The notes under the pieces: model-generated
Databases searched by the model: none
Told to the model about the DNA's origin: nothing
Seen by the model: only the letters and a program-made list of their open reading frames with translations
Made by a program: the position numbers and the translations under genes
Assembly: GCA_034409055.1 (NCBI GenBank)
Contig: DAOUMU010000091.1
Span: 1-44,233, forward strand
DNA length: 44,233 nucleotides
Direction: 5' to 3'
Source: DAOUMU01 sp034409055
GTDB lineage: Bacteria; Chloroflexota; Anaerolineae; 4572-78; J111
Shown: positions 31,766 through 40,967 of the stretch, in pieces
Numbering within the stretch: position 1 is the stretch's first letter
Layout of the letters: each line of letters starts with the position of its first letter

Positions 31766-32587
31766 ATGTCAAAAGCAATGCTGATTGATCTAACCAAGTG
31801 CATTGGTTGTCGGGCTTGCCAGGCCACCTGTAAGCAGTGGAACGACTTACCGGCGGAAGCGACCAGCAACTGGGGTAGCTACGAAAACCCACCCCGGCGG
31901 TCGGCCAAAACCTGGAGCACGATTACTTTTAATGAAGTAGAGGTGGGGGGCAAATTTGCCTGGGTCTTCGCCAAGCGACAGTGTATGCATTGCGAAGAAC
32001 CGGCCTGCGTGGCAGCCTGCATCGTGGGTGCCCTGCGCAAAACCCCCGAAGGGCCGGTGGTCTACGATGACTACAAGTGCATTGGCTGCCGCTACTGCAC
32101 CCTGGTCTGTCCCTTTGGCGTACCCACCTTTGAGTGGGATACTCCGGTACCCTACATTCGCAAGTGCACCATGTGTACAGACCGGCTGGCCGAAGGCCAG
32201 GAACCGGCCTGCTCCAAAGCCTGCCCCACCGAGGCCCTCCTCTTTGGCGAGCGCGAGGAGCTTTTGCAAGAGGCCCGCACCCGCATCCAGGCCAAACCCG
32301 ACAAGTACGTTAACCACATCTATGGGGAGAAAGAAGCGGGTGGCACCTCGAACCTGTATGTCTCCCCCGTTCCCTTCGCCATGCTGGGCTTCCCTCTCCT
32401 GAGTCCGGAGCCGATCGGACGCTACGCCGAGGTGGCTATGCGGGCCGTGCCCCCCACCATTGTGGGAGTTGCGGCGGCAATGGCCGGTGTCTACTGGATC
32501 ATCCAACGTCGAGAAAAAATGAGCCAGGCGGCGCTGCAGAGTGAAATCAGCGCTGTGGCAAAGGAGGAACAGCACGATGAGAGCTGA
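31766..32587 (+). CDS. fdhB: Formate dehydrogenase iron-sulfur (beta) subunit
   Basis: An electron-transfer subunit with four [4Fe-4S] clusters, 273 aa. Cys groups: CIGCRACQATCKQWN (~11), CMHCEEPACVAACIVGAL (~75), CIGCRYCTLVCPFGVP (~107), and CTMCTDRLAEGQEPACSKACP (~136). Near the C-terminus one membrane helix (TIVGVAAAMAGVYWII) anchors it, as in FdnH. It has no signal of its own and would be exported together with FdhA. Start ATG 31766 lies 16 bp after the fdhA stop with a GGCGGTG site; a GTG at 31757 is unlikely. Its end overlaps the next gene by 11 bp. It passes electrons from FdhA to the membrane subunit. Confidence 0.94.
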   Translation: MSKAMLIDLTKCIGCRACQATCKQWNDLPAEATSNWGSYENPPRRSAKTWSTITFNEVEVGGKFAWVFAKRQCMHCEEPACVAACIVGALRKTPEGPVVYDDYKCIGCRYCTLVCPFGVPTFEWDTPVPYIRKCTMCTDRLAEGQEPACSKACPTEALLFGEREELLQEARTRIQAKPDKYVNHIYGEKEAGGTSNLYVSPVPFAMLGFPLLSPEPIGRYAEVAMRAVPPTIVGVAAAMAGVYWIIQRREKMSQAALQSEISAVAKEEQHDES

Positions 32588-33737
32588 GGCTAGTACTGAG
32601 TTTAGACCAAGTGAACGACCCTTTCCGGTAGTTAGCACCGCCATTCTGGGGGTCTTGATGGCCATCGGGCTGGTGGTGGCGATTATCCGCTTCATCAACG
32701 GCATCGGCGCCATCAGCAACCTGAGCGACGGCCGCGCCTGGGGCTTGTGGATCAGCTTCGACCTCTACTGCGGGGTGGCCTTAGCCGCGGGCGGCTTCAC
32801 TATGGCCGCGGTGGTCTATATCTTCAATTTAAAGAAGTACTACCCCATCGTCCGCTCGGCCATCCTGACCGCCTTCCTGGGCTATCTAATGGTCATCTCT
32901 GCCGTGATAGTAGACCTGGGCCAACCCTGGCGTATCTGGCACATCATTATCTACTGGAACCCGCACTCCCCCCTCTTTGAGGTCGGCTGGTGTGTGTTGC
33001 TCTACACCATCGTCCTGACCCTGGAGTTCAGTCCCAACCTCTTTGAACGTTTCAATATGCAAGCGCCGTTGGGCCTGATCCGGGCCATCCAGATCCCGCT
33101 GATCATCGCCGGTATCGTCCTGTCCACGCTGCACCAATCGTCGCTGGGCTCCACCCTGCTGTTGATGCCGGACAAGATTCATCCCTTATGGTTCACCTCT
33201 ACCCTGCCCATCCTCTTCTTCCTGTCGGCGGTGGCGGTGGGGGTGGCCATGGTCATCGTCGAAACGACGCTGGGGAGTAAGGGGTTAGGCCACGAGGTAG
33301 ACCTGGAAATCCAGGCCGGTCTGGGCAGGGCGCTGCCCTACCTGCTGGGTTTGTACCTGGTGGTCAATCTAGGCAATCTACTGGTAGAAGGTGAGTTTGG
33401 TCTGATCTTCTCCAGCGGGTTGTACAGTACCCTGTTCCTGGTGGAGATCGTCGGCGGCGTGATCCTACCCCTTATCCTCTTTGCCCTGCCCGCCGTACGA
33501 CAGAGCCGAACGGCACTTTTCTGGAGCGCCTTGCTGGTTGTTTTCGGGCTGGTGCTCAATCGTTTCAACGTGAGCCTGGTCGCCCTGGCCCCACGCCCCG
33601 GCACGATCTACTTCCCGCACCCGATGGAGTTCGCCATCTCGATATCCATTGTCGCCGCCGGCATCCTGGCCTACATCCTGGCCAATCGCTACCTGCCCAT
33701 CAGCCATCACGCCCTCACTATATTTGAGTCTGACTAA
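32577..33737 (+). CDS. NrfD/HybB-type membrane quinone subunit
   Basis: A polytopic membrane protein, 386 aa, with about ten hydrophobic helices. It resembles HybB/NrfD/PsrC: GRAWGLWISFDLYCGVALAAGGFTMAA near the N-terminus, VDLGQPWRIWHIIIYWNPHSPLFEVGWCV in the middle, STLHQSSLGSTLLLMPDKIHPLWF, and PHPMEFAISISIVAAGILAYIL at the end. Members bind no haem and exchange electrons with menaquinone. Start ATG 32577 is preceded by AAGGAGGAAC; the GTG at 32541 inside fdhB is not preferred. With FdhAB it would make a formate:menaquinone oxidoreductase, with or without proton translocation. Confidence 0.93.
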   Translation: MRAEASTEFRPSERPFPVVSTAILGVLMAIGLVVAIIRFINGIGAISNLSDGRAWGLWISFDLYCGVALAAGGFTMAAVVYIFNLKKYYPIVRSAILTAFLGYLMVISAVIVDLGQPWRIWHIIIYWNPHSPLFEVGWCVLLYTIVLTLEFSPNLFERFNMQAPLGLIRAIQIPLIIAGIVLSTLHQSSLGSTLLLMPDKIHPLWFTSTLPILFFLSAVAVGVAMVIVETTLGSKGLGHEVDLEIQAGLGRALPYLLGLYLVVNLGNLLVEGEFGLIFSSGLYSTLFLVEIVGGVILPLILFALPAVRQSRTALFWSALLVVFGLVLNRFNVSLVALAPRPGTIYFPHPMEFAISISIVAAGILAYILANRYLPISHHALTIFESD

Positions 33738-33798
33738 AAGGGTTGAACATAACATTGATTAAATTCTGACCAAGTAGCGGCGCTTGCTTATAGAGACT

Positions 33799-33856
33799 GG
33801 AGATTAGAGATTGGAGATAGCGTTATCATTTTTCCCTATCTCTATCTCTATCCTCC
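33799..33856. repeat. Imperfect hairpin between the membrane subunit and fdhE
   Basis: Arms GGAGATTAGAGATTGGAGATAG (33799-33820, 22 nt with interruptions: GGAGATTAGAG + ATTGGAGATAG) and CTATCTCTATCTCTATCCTCC (33836-33856) around CGTTATCATTTTTCC. The right arm ends in the purine-rich fdhE ribosome site region, so it may lower fdhE translation. Confidence 0.5.
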
Positions 33857-33868
33857 AAGAGGAGACAT

Positions 33869-34663
33869 TTGAATAAGATGGATGTCGATATCCAACGCTA
33901 CGTTCAGGCGATGCCGCAATATCAGGAGCCGCTTAACTTCTTGCAAAGCATCCTCGACTTCCAGGCAGCTCTGGCAGAGAAGATAGAACCCGGCCTACGA
34001 ATCGAGCCGGCCGTGGCTCGTGAGAAGTGGCGAGCCGGACACCCCCTGTTCGCCGGCGAGTCGCTGTCCGTCCCCGCCCCTCTGTTTCAGGAGGCCCTGG
34101 CGGACCTCCGCCCTTTGCTGCCTCCAGGGGAAATGGCACAGACAGCTCTCGACCGGCTGCTGGCCTCACAATTGCAGATTGGCGATTTTGGGGAGGCCCG
34201 TATCCAGCAGTTGGCCGACGCCACATCTACTGACCCCGATATTCTGGCCCTGCTGTTGCGCACTGTATTGTCGCCTTTCTTCGCGAAGTGGGCTATGCCG
34301 TATCGGGATTTGGTTGAGACGGCTGTCTGGCGACGTGGCCTCTGCCCTATGTGTGGCTCTGAGCCCTGGCTGGCCCGGCTGGCCCACGACAGTGGCCGGC
34401 GTATTCTGGCCTGTGCTCTGTGCCGCACTGAGTGGATCTTCGACCGGCTGCACTGTCCCTTTTGTGGAGGGGATGATCAGCCTCAGCTTCGTCACTTCAC
34501 CGTGGACGGTGATGAAGCGCACCGCGTTGACTGTTGTGACCGATGCCAACGTTACATCAAAACGGTGGACGAGCGCGCCTTGGGTCGTCCGGCCAACCTG
34601 CCGGTGGAGGACGTGATCACCGCTCACCTCGACGTGCTGGCAAGAGAGCAGGGGTATCAGTGA
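33869..34663 (+). CDS. fdhE: Formate dehydrogenase maturation protein FdhE
   Basis: An accessory protein needed for active exported formate dehydrogenases, 264 aa, cytoplasmic. The C-terminal half carries the four CxxC motifs of the family: CPMCGSEPWLARL (~156), CALCRTEW (~181), CPFCGGDDQ (~196) and CCDRCQRYIKT (~222), which form iron- or zinc-binding sites. The N-terminal half (YQEPLNFLQSILDFQAAL; LLRTVLSPFFAKWA) is helical. The start is TTG 33869 (GGAG 5 bases before) or ATG 33878; the ribosome site spacing slightly favours TTG. It lies 131 bp after the membrane subunit and is probably still in the fdh operon. Confidence 0.92.
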   Translation: MNKMDVDIQRYVQAMPQYQEPLNFLQSILDFQAALAEKIEPGLRIEPAVAREKWRAGHPLFAGESLSVPAPLFQEALADLRPLLPPGEMAQTALDRLLASQLQIGDFGEARIQQLADATSTDPDILALLLRTVLSPFFAKWAMPYRDLVETAVWRRGLCPMCGSEPWLARLAHDSGRRILACALCRTEWIFDRLHCPFCGGDDQPQLRHFTVDGDEAHRVDCCDRCQRYIKTVDERALGRPANLPVEDVITAHLDVLAREQGYQ

Positions 34664-34728
34664 CAAATAGCAAATAAGTGGACAGTAGTGAAGCCGTCAC
34701 GAAAAGACGCTTCAGGAGAAATTGAGAT

Positions 34729-35130
34729 ATGAAAACAGTCGAAGAACTTTTGAAAGCCAAAGGACAAGACGTCTGGTCTATTGCACCCAATGCTTCGGTT
34801 TATGATGCCCTCAAATTGATGGCCGAAAAGGATGTGGGAGCCTTAGTGGTCGTCGAAAAAGAGAAGCTGGTTGGCATCATCTCGGAACGGGATTACGCCA
34901 GGAAGATAATCCTGAGAGGAAAATCGTCCGTGGGTACACCCATCAGGGACATTATGACCCCAAAAGTGCTCACTGTCCGTCCCGAACAAACAATAAAAGA
35001 ATGTATGAAGTTGATGACTTCCATACGTATCCGGCATCTACCAGTAGTCGCCGATAACCAGTTGATTGGCATTGTTTCAATCGGGGATGTGGTCAAGGAG
35101 GTCATTTCTGAAGAGATTAATGACCAATAG
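34729..35130 (+). CDS. CBS-pair domain protein
   Basis: A 133-aa protein made of two CBS domains and nothing else: first ~8-60 (VWSIAPNASVYDALKLMAEKDVGALVVVEKEKLVGIISERDYARK), second ~74-128 (IMTPKVLTVRPEQTIKECMKLMTSIRIRHLPVVADNQLIGIVSIGDVVKEVI). Such proteins bind adenine nucleotides such as AMP, ATP or NAD(H) and act as energy sensors. CAGGAG precedes the ATG. It follows fdhE by 65 bp and may be the last gene of the fdh operon; its target is unknown. Confidence 0.92.
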   Translation: MKTVEELLKAKGQDVWSIAPNASVYDALKLMAEKDVGALVVVEKEKLVGIISERDYARKIILRGKSSVGTPIRDIMTPKVLTVRPEQTIKECMKLMTSIRIRHLPVVADNQLIGIVSIGDVVKEVISEEINDQ

Positions 35131-35206
35131 TTTTGGCAAATAGCAGGCAGCAGGTAGCAGGTCACCGGTAGTCGGGGAACGGCAAGCGATTCCCTGTCTA
35201 CCGTCT

Positions 35207-35250
35207 ACTTGCGCATCGAGTCGCTGTCCTTCCTGGTTGAGTGAGGTCCT
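35207..35250 (+). pseudogene. Fragment of a CNBD gene 3' end
   Basis: 44 bp that match 18818-18861 with one mismatch (T-G-C for T-A-C near the start): codons for RIESLSFLVE, the stop TGA and GAGGTCCT after it. Nothing of the rest of the gene is present. It marks a duplication or deletion event and suggests that another CNBD copy once followed the fdh operon, as CNBD2 follows the mvh operon. Confidence 0.85.
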
Positions 35251-36059
35251 GGCAGCTTGCCGGAGAAAGACCCCAGGAGGTTTCTGACAGGGTCTTTGGG
35301 AGCAAAGTTACCTGGATTATCCGGTTGATTTGCCAGTGAAATTAGCTCTAAAAACCTCCTGAGGTCTGGCAAAACTATTTTTTCGGCAGAGTGCCAGGCC
35401 ATGGGTTGGCCTTTGGTCGCCCAATTTGACAATTCTGACAGCAAAATCAATCAACCGTTCTTCAATAATCGTCCCCTTTGGCCACTATCTACCTCCAAAA
35501 GCCCCATTCACAATTGACTATTGTCTATTCACAACCTTCGGCAATTATCGACAAAAAATGTCGATGTTTGGCCCTTAAACGCCTCCTACCAGTCATCATT
35601 TGGTATTGAACAATAATATGATGTGTTTTTATAATAGTTGAGACAGGCTTAAGTTTTCCGACTATAGACAGAAGAAGTGCCGATTATACAGCACTATTTC
35701 CGCCTACCAAAGTTCGAACCAGACGGTGAAGTCGACGCCCAAACTTGAAGAAAGGCGGAAAGGGTGTTGGTCGAGGGGGGTGTGGTAGAGGGTTAAGTTG
35801 AGTCAGAGATTTTGACGGCTCAACGCGGATTTGAGGGGTAAGAAGATGCTGAAAACTGAGAAATTAGAAACGAGTGGGCAACCCCTCTAATTTCTATTTT
35901 CTAATTTCTAATCGGGATAGCTCAAGTTGATTTTACCCCTCGAATCCACGTTGAACCATTTTGACAATGAGCCCGGCGGTGTTTTCATGGAGCCCCGTTC
36001 TGATTGGCCTGCGTTCTATGTGGCGCGGCTTACCTTAAGCATCAGCCAGCACGTAGCTG
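35251..36059. repeat. Gene-free region with two palindromic elements
   Basis: No convincing gene. CAGGAGGTTT (35274-35283) and AAACCTCCTG (35352-35361) form one inverted pair. A larger element spans 35811-35965: left arm TTTGACGGCTCAACGCGGAT continuing TTGAGGGGTAAGA (35811-35843), right arm its approximate complement (35931-35965), enclosing a smaller palindrome of GAAATTAGAAA and TTTCTAATTTC words. Such elements are typical non-autonomous repeats. A 38-codon frame from 35988 that runs into the next gene is probably chance. Confidence 0.6.
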
Positions 36060-36077
36060 ATGGAGCTATATCTCAAA

Positions 36078-39000
36078 ATGAAGCTAAATTTGTCTTTTAC
36101 TAGACTCTTAACTCCAAAGATTGTGTTATTACTTGGTCGGGTAATCGTCCTGATCATAACCTCTATAACCGCCATTGGCCTCATCGCAGCCCTGCGCCCA
36201 TCACCGATGACGGCATCCCTTCAGAGCGGTTCCTCACCTTCACCGGCGCATCGAGTAATCGGCTCATTGGTTTTGACCAGGACAACCAACCTGACCACGG
36301 CTCAAACCCTACCTCTCGACCCCACCGCCCAAAACCTCGAACTGGTCGGTCATCTCACCGCCACGGCCAGGGCCGTCTTTGTTCAGCAAGACTACGCTTA
36401 CCTGGCCGCCGGGGAGGAGGGTTTACAGGTCATTGACGTTTCTGACCCAACCAGCCCGACCCTGGTTAGCACTGCCGCCATTAGCGGCTCTATTGAAGAC
36501 GTGGCCGTCACCGGCTCCGTGGCGGTGGCGCTGGTTGGATCAGAGGCAGTTGGCCATCTGCAACTGCTTGACGTTTCCACACCCGCCGCGCCGCTTGAGT
36601 TGGGGCGGCATACCCTGCCGGAGCAAGGCCACCAGGTGGTGTTAGCCGGCCACTACGCTTACGTCCCTGCCGGCGATAGCGGGTTGCGCATCATCGATAT
36701 TTCAACGCCGGACGCCCCCACCGAGATAGGGGCCTACCCGGCCGCGGGCGCTATGAGCGTGACCGTGGCGGGTGATTACGCGTATTTGTTTGCCAACCAG
36801 TTACACATCATCGATCTGACCAATCCCGCCGCACCCACGGCCGTTAACGCGTACCGCCTGGTGTGGGGCTGGGGTCTGCGCGGCAAAGCCGTTGGGGATC
36901 GCCTCTACTTGATCGTCCAGTCGGGCACCGATTGGTCTTTCGTCAAAATCTTTGACATCTCCGACCCGACTGTCCTGAAGCCCATCGAGACGGAGCGCGA
37001 GATGCCGGTGGATGTCATGGAGATGAGGACCTACAGTCCTGACATGACTGCCGGAGACGATCGGGTCTACCTGGTCGATTGCGGTGGCCTGCGGATGATA
37101 GATGTCTCAAATCCGACCCGGCCGATTGCGATTGGCTTTTACAAACAAAGCCACGCATACGGGGTTCAGGTCACCGTGGCAGATAGTTATGTTTATGTTG
37201 CCGACCAAAATGGCCTGTTTATTTTCAAGCCACAGCCGGTTGAAATTCCGGAGCCCAGCCTGACCACTGGCCTGATCGGTCATTTTGGCGGCGAAACGAA
37301 CGCCGTTTTTGTGGGTGATGACTATGCCTACGTGGGCTTCGGTCCGGAAATGGCTATCTTGGACATCGCCGATCCCACTGCGCCCCGCCGCATCGGTTAC
37401 CTGGTCTTGCCGGATCGCATCGGTAACCTGTTCGTGCCGCGCAAACAGGAAAGCACCGTGCAAGCGATAACGGTGGTTGGCGCTTACGCTTACGTGGCTG
37501 AAAGTTATGGTTTGTGGGTGGTGGACGTGTCAGACCCCACCCGGCCCTTTACCGTTGGATACACCCTGGTTCAAGGGGGCGTGAATACAGATGTGACCGT
37601 CAGGGGCCAGTATGCTTATCTGACCAAGCACTGGAATAGCGGGCGATCCGGCAGCGGCAATATCAGCCTCGGCTACCTCAAGGTGGTGGACGTGTCGGAC
37701 CCGCTTAATCCTCATGAGGTGGGCGAATTCAGACTGTCAGAAGGCGGCGGCGCGACGAACTCCGGGGGCCGGGCGGTGGCGGTGATCGACCAGGTGGCCT
37801 ACGTGGCCGACTCTGCCCTGCACGGCTTGCGTACGTTTGATATTTCGAACCCCGCCGACCCAATCGAAATCGGCAATTCACGCGGCGGGGCTGAAGATTT
37901 TGTGTTGCGGGACGGCTACGCCTACACCAGCAACGGTCTCCAGGATGACTTTCGGGTGATCGATGTGTCAGACCCGGCCACGCTCAACACGCTTGGCATC
38001 TATGAAACTCCGGGGCACACCGGAGACGTGGTCCTGGTTGATAATTACGCCTATTTGGTGGAAGATCCGCCCTTTATTCACTCCGAACCGGTCGGCGACT
38101 ACGGCTTGCGCATCCTGGATATTTCCAACCCCCTCAGTCCCACCGCCGTTGGCTTCTACCCCACCACCGGCCATATCGCCGCTTTGGCCGTCAAAGACCA
38201 TTACGTCTACTTCACCGGGCAGGGGGCGCTGCGCGTTCTGGACGTTTCAGACCCGGCCAACCCGGTTGAAGTTGGCGCTTACCAGACCCCGCCCTCAGCT
38301 TCAGCGATCAATGTGGTCAACCATCAGGCTTACGTGGTCACCGGCCAGAAATGGGAAACGCCGGGTTTGCAGGTGGTGGATATTGCCGACCCGGCTGAAC
38401 CGATGACCATCCAGGAGGCAGCCACAACCTTGGGGCTGGCCACGCCGGTCATCAGCGGGTATGCCTATCTGATCGATCAAACCGACCTGCGCATCCTGGA
38501 CGTTTCCAACCCCCTCTCCCTGACCCAGGTTGGCGTTTACACCACCGTGGCGCCCATGGATAAGCTCGTCACCAGGGGCAATTTCGCCTACCTGACCTTC
38601 GGCGATCGTTATCGTTATCGTTCCGAGTGGCAACTGGCGGTCCTGGACCTATCGAACCCCGCTGCGCCGGCGCAAGTGGACAGTTACGCGCTCCCCCCCG
38701 TTGATCATTACGATATACCGGAACCGGATCTGGCGCTCATAGATGACTACCTTTACCTGGTCAGCGCCGGCACCGGGCTGCGGGTCTTTGACATTTCTGA
38801 GCCCTCGAAGCTGGTTGAGGTCAAGACAGGCCAGGAGATCGCCGGGGAACACCTGGCGCTGGGCAATGGCTATGCCTATCTGACCGGCAGTTGGCTGCAA
38901 ATTCTGGATATTTCCGACCCGGCCAACCCGGTGATGGTGGGCGCGGCAAACCTGGGGCTATTCGGCATCAGGTGGTCTATCAAGGGGATTGCCGTGGATG

Positions 39001-40325
39001 ATACCTACGCCTACCTCATTGACGGCGACGTGGGACTGCGGGTCATAGACATCTCCACCCCCACCGCGCCGGTTGAGGTTGGCTTCTCGCCCATCCCGGG
39101 CGATCCGGAAGACCTGGTTGTTGATCATGGCCGCATCCTGGTGGCTACCCGGAATGGCGGACTCTTTCTTTTCCGGTCCAGGCCGGTTGGCGAACCGGCA
39201 CCGCCAACAACCACCCTTCAGCCGGCGCGCTCCTCACCGACTCGCGCTGTCTTGCGGCCGGTTGCTCCGTCACCCTCCACCCCAAGCGCGGCGCCTCTTC
39301 CCCCTCAATCCAAGCATATCGAATTAGTGGGGCGCTTCGAAAACAAGGTGGACCAGCTCATCGTGCGGGGAGATTACGCTTACGCCAAAGATGATGACAC
39401 CCTGAAGGTGCTGGACATCTCAGATCGGGCCAGGCTCATGGAGATCGGCCAGGTGGCACTCCCCTGTAGAATAGCGGGCCTGAAGATTGCCGCTGATTAC
39501 GCTTATGTCAACTGCTCGAATGAGAGCCTGGTCGTGGTCAGTCTATCCGATTTAAATCACCCCACCGTGGTGGGCCGTTACGACCTTGAGGATTTTGTCT
39601 GGCTGACGCACACCGCCATTGCCGGCCACTATGCTTACCTGGCGACGTTTTCCAGCCTGTATATTCTCGACATTTCCGACCCCATTTCCCCCACCCAGGT
39701 CGGCCTCTACCCCGAACCGCATCTTCGCTACACTACCCTGGTCGATAACTATGCTTTCACGACCGGTTTTTCCGGCCTGTATATTCTCGACATTTCCGAC
39801 CCTATTTCTCCCAGCCTGGTCGGCCGCTACCACCAGCCTTATGGCAGCAGCCCCGCTCAAGCGATCGTCGCCGGCAATTACCTCTACCTACCCGACCAGG
39901 ATCACGGTCTACAGACCTTTGATATTTCCAACCCGGCCAGGCCGATCAGGGTCAAAGCCAACCTCCGGCAGCAAAGGGTTGTTTCCATCACCCAGGATTA
40001 CCTTTACGTCACTGGCCGCGATGGCCTGCAAGTGATGGACATCTCAAACCCCGCCGACCCGGTTGAAATCAACTCGTTTGACCTTCCGCCAGAAGCCGGG
40101 ACCATCATCGAAGGCGACTACGCCTACATCCTGGAAAGACAGCCTTTTAGCGTGCGGGTGTTAGATATTTCCGACCCAACCGCCCCCACCGAACTCGGTT
40201 CCTATCACATGCCGGAGAGCGCTTATGTTCTTGCCCTGGTCGATGACTACATTTACGTTGGCGACGGTGAGGGCCGTCTATTCATTTTGCAATTTACATT
40301 GGAGAAGTCTGTGGGCGGTGGGTGA
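36078..40325 (+). CDS. Large secreted LVIVD-repeat (beta-propeller) protein
   Basis: A 1415-aa exported protein made almost wholly of ~40-residue LVIVD-type repeats. The unit reads roughly Y-A-Y-V-A-x5-GL-x-V-x-D-I-S-D-P-x-x-P-x-x-V-G, seen about 25-30 times. An N-terminal hydrophobic segment (IVLLLGRVIVLIITSITAIGLIAAL) is a signal peptide or anchor. A Pro/Ser/Thr-rich linker (~1040-1090) splits the repeats into two blocks, i.e. several propellers. Two adjacent repeats near 39650-39830 are almost identical in DNA (FSSLYILDISDPISPTQVG and FSGLYILDISDPISPSLVG), showing recent duplication. ATG 36078 is preferred over ATG 36060 because of the signal sequence and a GGAG upstream. Function unknown; such proteins are thought to bind at the cell surface. 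Confidence 0.88.
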   Translation: MKLNLSFTRLLTPKIVLLLGRVIVLIITSITAIGLIAALRPSPMTASLQSGSSPSPAHRVIGSLVLTRTTNLTTAQTLPLDPTAQNLELVGHLTATARAVFVQQDYAYLAAGEEGLQVIDVSDPTSPTLVSTAAISGSIEDVAVTGSVAVALVGSEAVGHLQLLDVSTPAAPLELGRHTLPEQGHQVVLAGHYAYVPAGDSGLRIIDISTPDAPTEIGAYPAAGAMSVTVAGDYAYLFANQLHIIDLTNPAAPTAVNAYRLVWGWGLRGKAVGDRLYLIVQSGTDWSFVKIFDISDPTVLKPIETEREMPVDVMEMRTYSPDMTAGDDRVYLVDCGGLRMIDVSNPTRPIAIGFYKQSHAYGVQVTVADSYVYVADQNGLFIFKPQPVEIPEPSLTTGLIGHFGGETNAVFVGDDYAYVGFGPEMAILDIADPTAPRRIGYLVLPDRIGNLFVPRKQESTVQAITVVGAYAYVAESYGLWVVDVSDPTRPFTVGYTLVQGGVNTDVTVRGQYAYLTKHWNSGRSGSGNISLGYLKVVDVSDPLNPHEVGEFRLSEGGGATNSGGRAVAVIDQVAYVADSALHGLRTFDISNPADPIEIGNSRGGAEDFVLRDGYAYTSNGLQDDFRVIDVSDPATLNTLGIYETPGHTGDVVLVDNYAYLVEDPPFIHSEPVGDYGLRILDISNPLSPTAVGFYPTTGHIAALAVKDHYVYFTGQGALRVLDVSDPANPVEVGAYQTPPSASAINVVNHQAYVVTGQKWETPGLQVVDIADPAEPMTIQEAATTLGLATPVISGYAYLIDQTDLRILDVSNPLSLTQVGVYTTVAPMDKLVTRGNFAYLTFGDRYRYRSEWQLAVLDLSNPAAPAQVDSYALPPVDHYDIPEPDLALIDDYLYLVSAGTGLRVFDISEPSKLVEVKTGQEIAGEHLALGNGYAYLTGSWLQILDISDPANPVMVGAANLGLFGIRWSIKGIAVDDTYAYLIDGDVGLRVIDISTPTAPVEVGFSPIPGDPEDLVVDHGRILVATRNGGLFLFRSRPVGEPAPPTTTLQPARSSPTRAVLRPVAPSPSTPSAAPLPPQSKHIELVGRFENKVDQLIVRGDYAYAKDDDTLKVLDISDRARLMEIGQVALPCRIAGLKIAADYAYVNCSNESLVVVSLSDLNHPTVVGRYDLEDFVWLTHTAIAGHYAYLATFSSLYILDISDPISPTQVGLYPEPHLRYTTLVDNYAFTTGFSGLYILDISDPISPSLVGRYHQPYGSSPAQAIVAGNYLYLPDQDHGLQTFDISNPARPIRVKANLRQQRVVSITQDYLYVTGRDGLQVMDISNPADPVEINSFDLPPEAGTIIEGDYAYILERQPFSVRVLDISDPTAPTELGSYHMPESAYVLALVDDYIYVGDGEGRLFILQFTLEKSVGGG

Positions 40326-40392
40326 ATGGGAGGCGTTAGGCCAATTGCATTAGGAGGTTGCTGTCATAAAGATCAAAACCTGGGTTATAGCG

Positions 40393-40686
40393 GTGCTACT
40401 CATCGCCCTCATCATCCTGGCTTCGATGTCCTGCCAGAGCGGATCCGGAGACAAATCCAAAGAAGTCCGGTTCTCCTCGCCCTGTTCTGACGTCGATGAT
40501 CCGTGGACCCTCATGTCTCAAGACGAGAGGATCGAGGCGTGTCAAGAAATCATCGGTGAAAAAGCGGCGGAACTGGAGAAGATGGATTTTGAGCTGCAAG
40601 ATTGCCAGGTGACCCAAGCCAAAGTCCAAGACTGTTGCATCGGCGTCGAACTCACCTGCACATACACCTGCGGTGACACCAAATAG
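40393..40686 (+). CDS. Small Cys-rich lipoprotein-like protein
   Basis: I do not recognise the mature part. The reading frame encodes a hydrophobic stretch (LLIALIILASMS) followed by Cys, fitting a lipoprotein signal, then ~75 polar residues with six further Cys (FSSPCSDVDDP; IEACQEII; LQDCQVTQ; QDCCIGVELTCTYTC), likely disulfide-bonded outside the cell. With GTG 40393 as start the signal lacks its basic end. A perfect AGGAGG at 40352-40357 sits 8 bases before ATA 40366, and translation from there gives IKIKTWVIAVLL, a proper signal start, so the true start may be that ATA or an ATG that was mutated. It follows the LVIVD gene closely and may be co-transcribed. Confidence 0.6.
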   Translation: MLLIALIILASMSCQSGSGDKSKEVRFSSPCSDVDDPWTLMSQDERIEACQEIIGEKAAELEKMDFELQDCQVTQAKVQDCCIGVELTCTYTCGDTK

Positions 40687-40744
40687 CCCGCTGCCCCCTC
40701 AGTCATATTGAAGCGGCACAACCCGAAAGGAGGAAATGATAAAG

Positions 40745-40903
40745 ATGCCAAAAACAACCATTCTCTTGCTGACATTCGCCCTTCTAATCGTCAACGCTCA
40801 GGGAAAATTTCAGTTTGGTCACACTGCGCTAACCGCAAGGCGGCTTAGCTCGGGGTCGTTGGGCGGCTCAACTTTCAGAAATCTGCAAATCTGTTCCCAC
40901 TAA
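40745..40903 (+). pseudogene. Truncated secreted-protein gene
   Basis: AAAGGAGG (40727-40734) and ATG 40745 start a 52-codon frame: a good signal peptide (KTTILLLTFALLIVNAQG) followed by ~30 residues of low, untypical composition (RRLSSGSLGGSTFRNLQ) and a stop. The sequence after the signal resembles intergenic DNA, so the mature part seems to have been lost by deletion. A tiny secreted peptide is the alternative. Confidence 0.5.
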
Positions 40904-40967
40904 CTAAAAATTTCCCCTGTTGTATAATCCTCTATTCTGCGCTATGATAATGTATCATCAGTAAGGG

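Noticed and set aside
35988..36104. 38-codon frame overlapping the start of the LVIVD gene
   Set aside because: No ribosome site and no recognisable sequence; it overlaps a much better supported gene.
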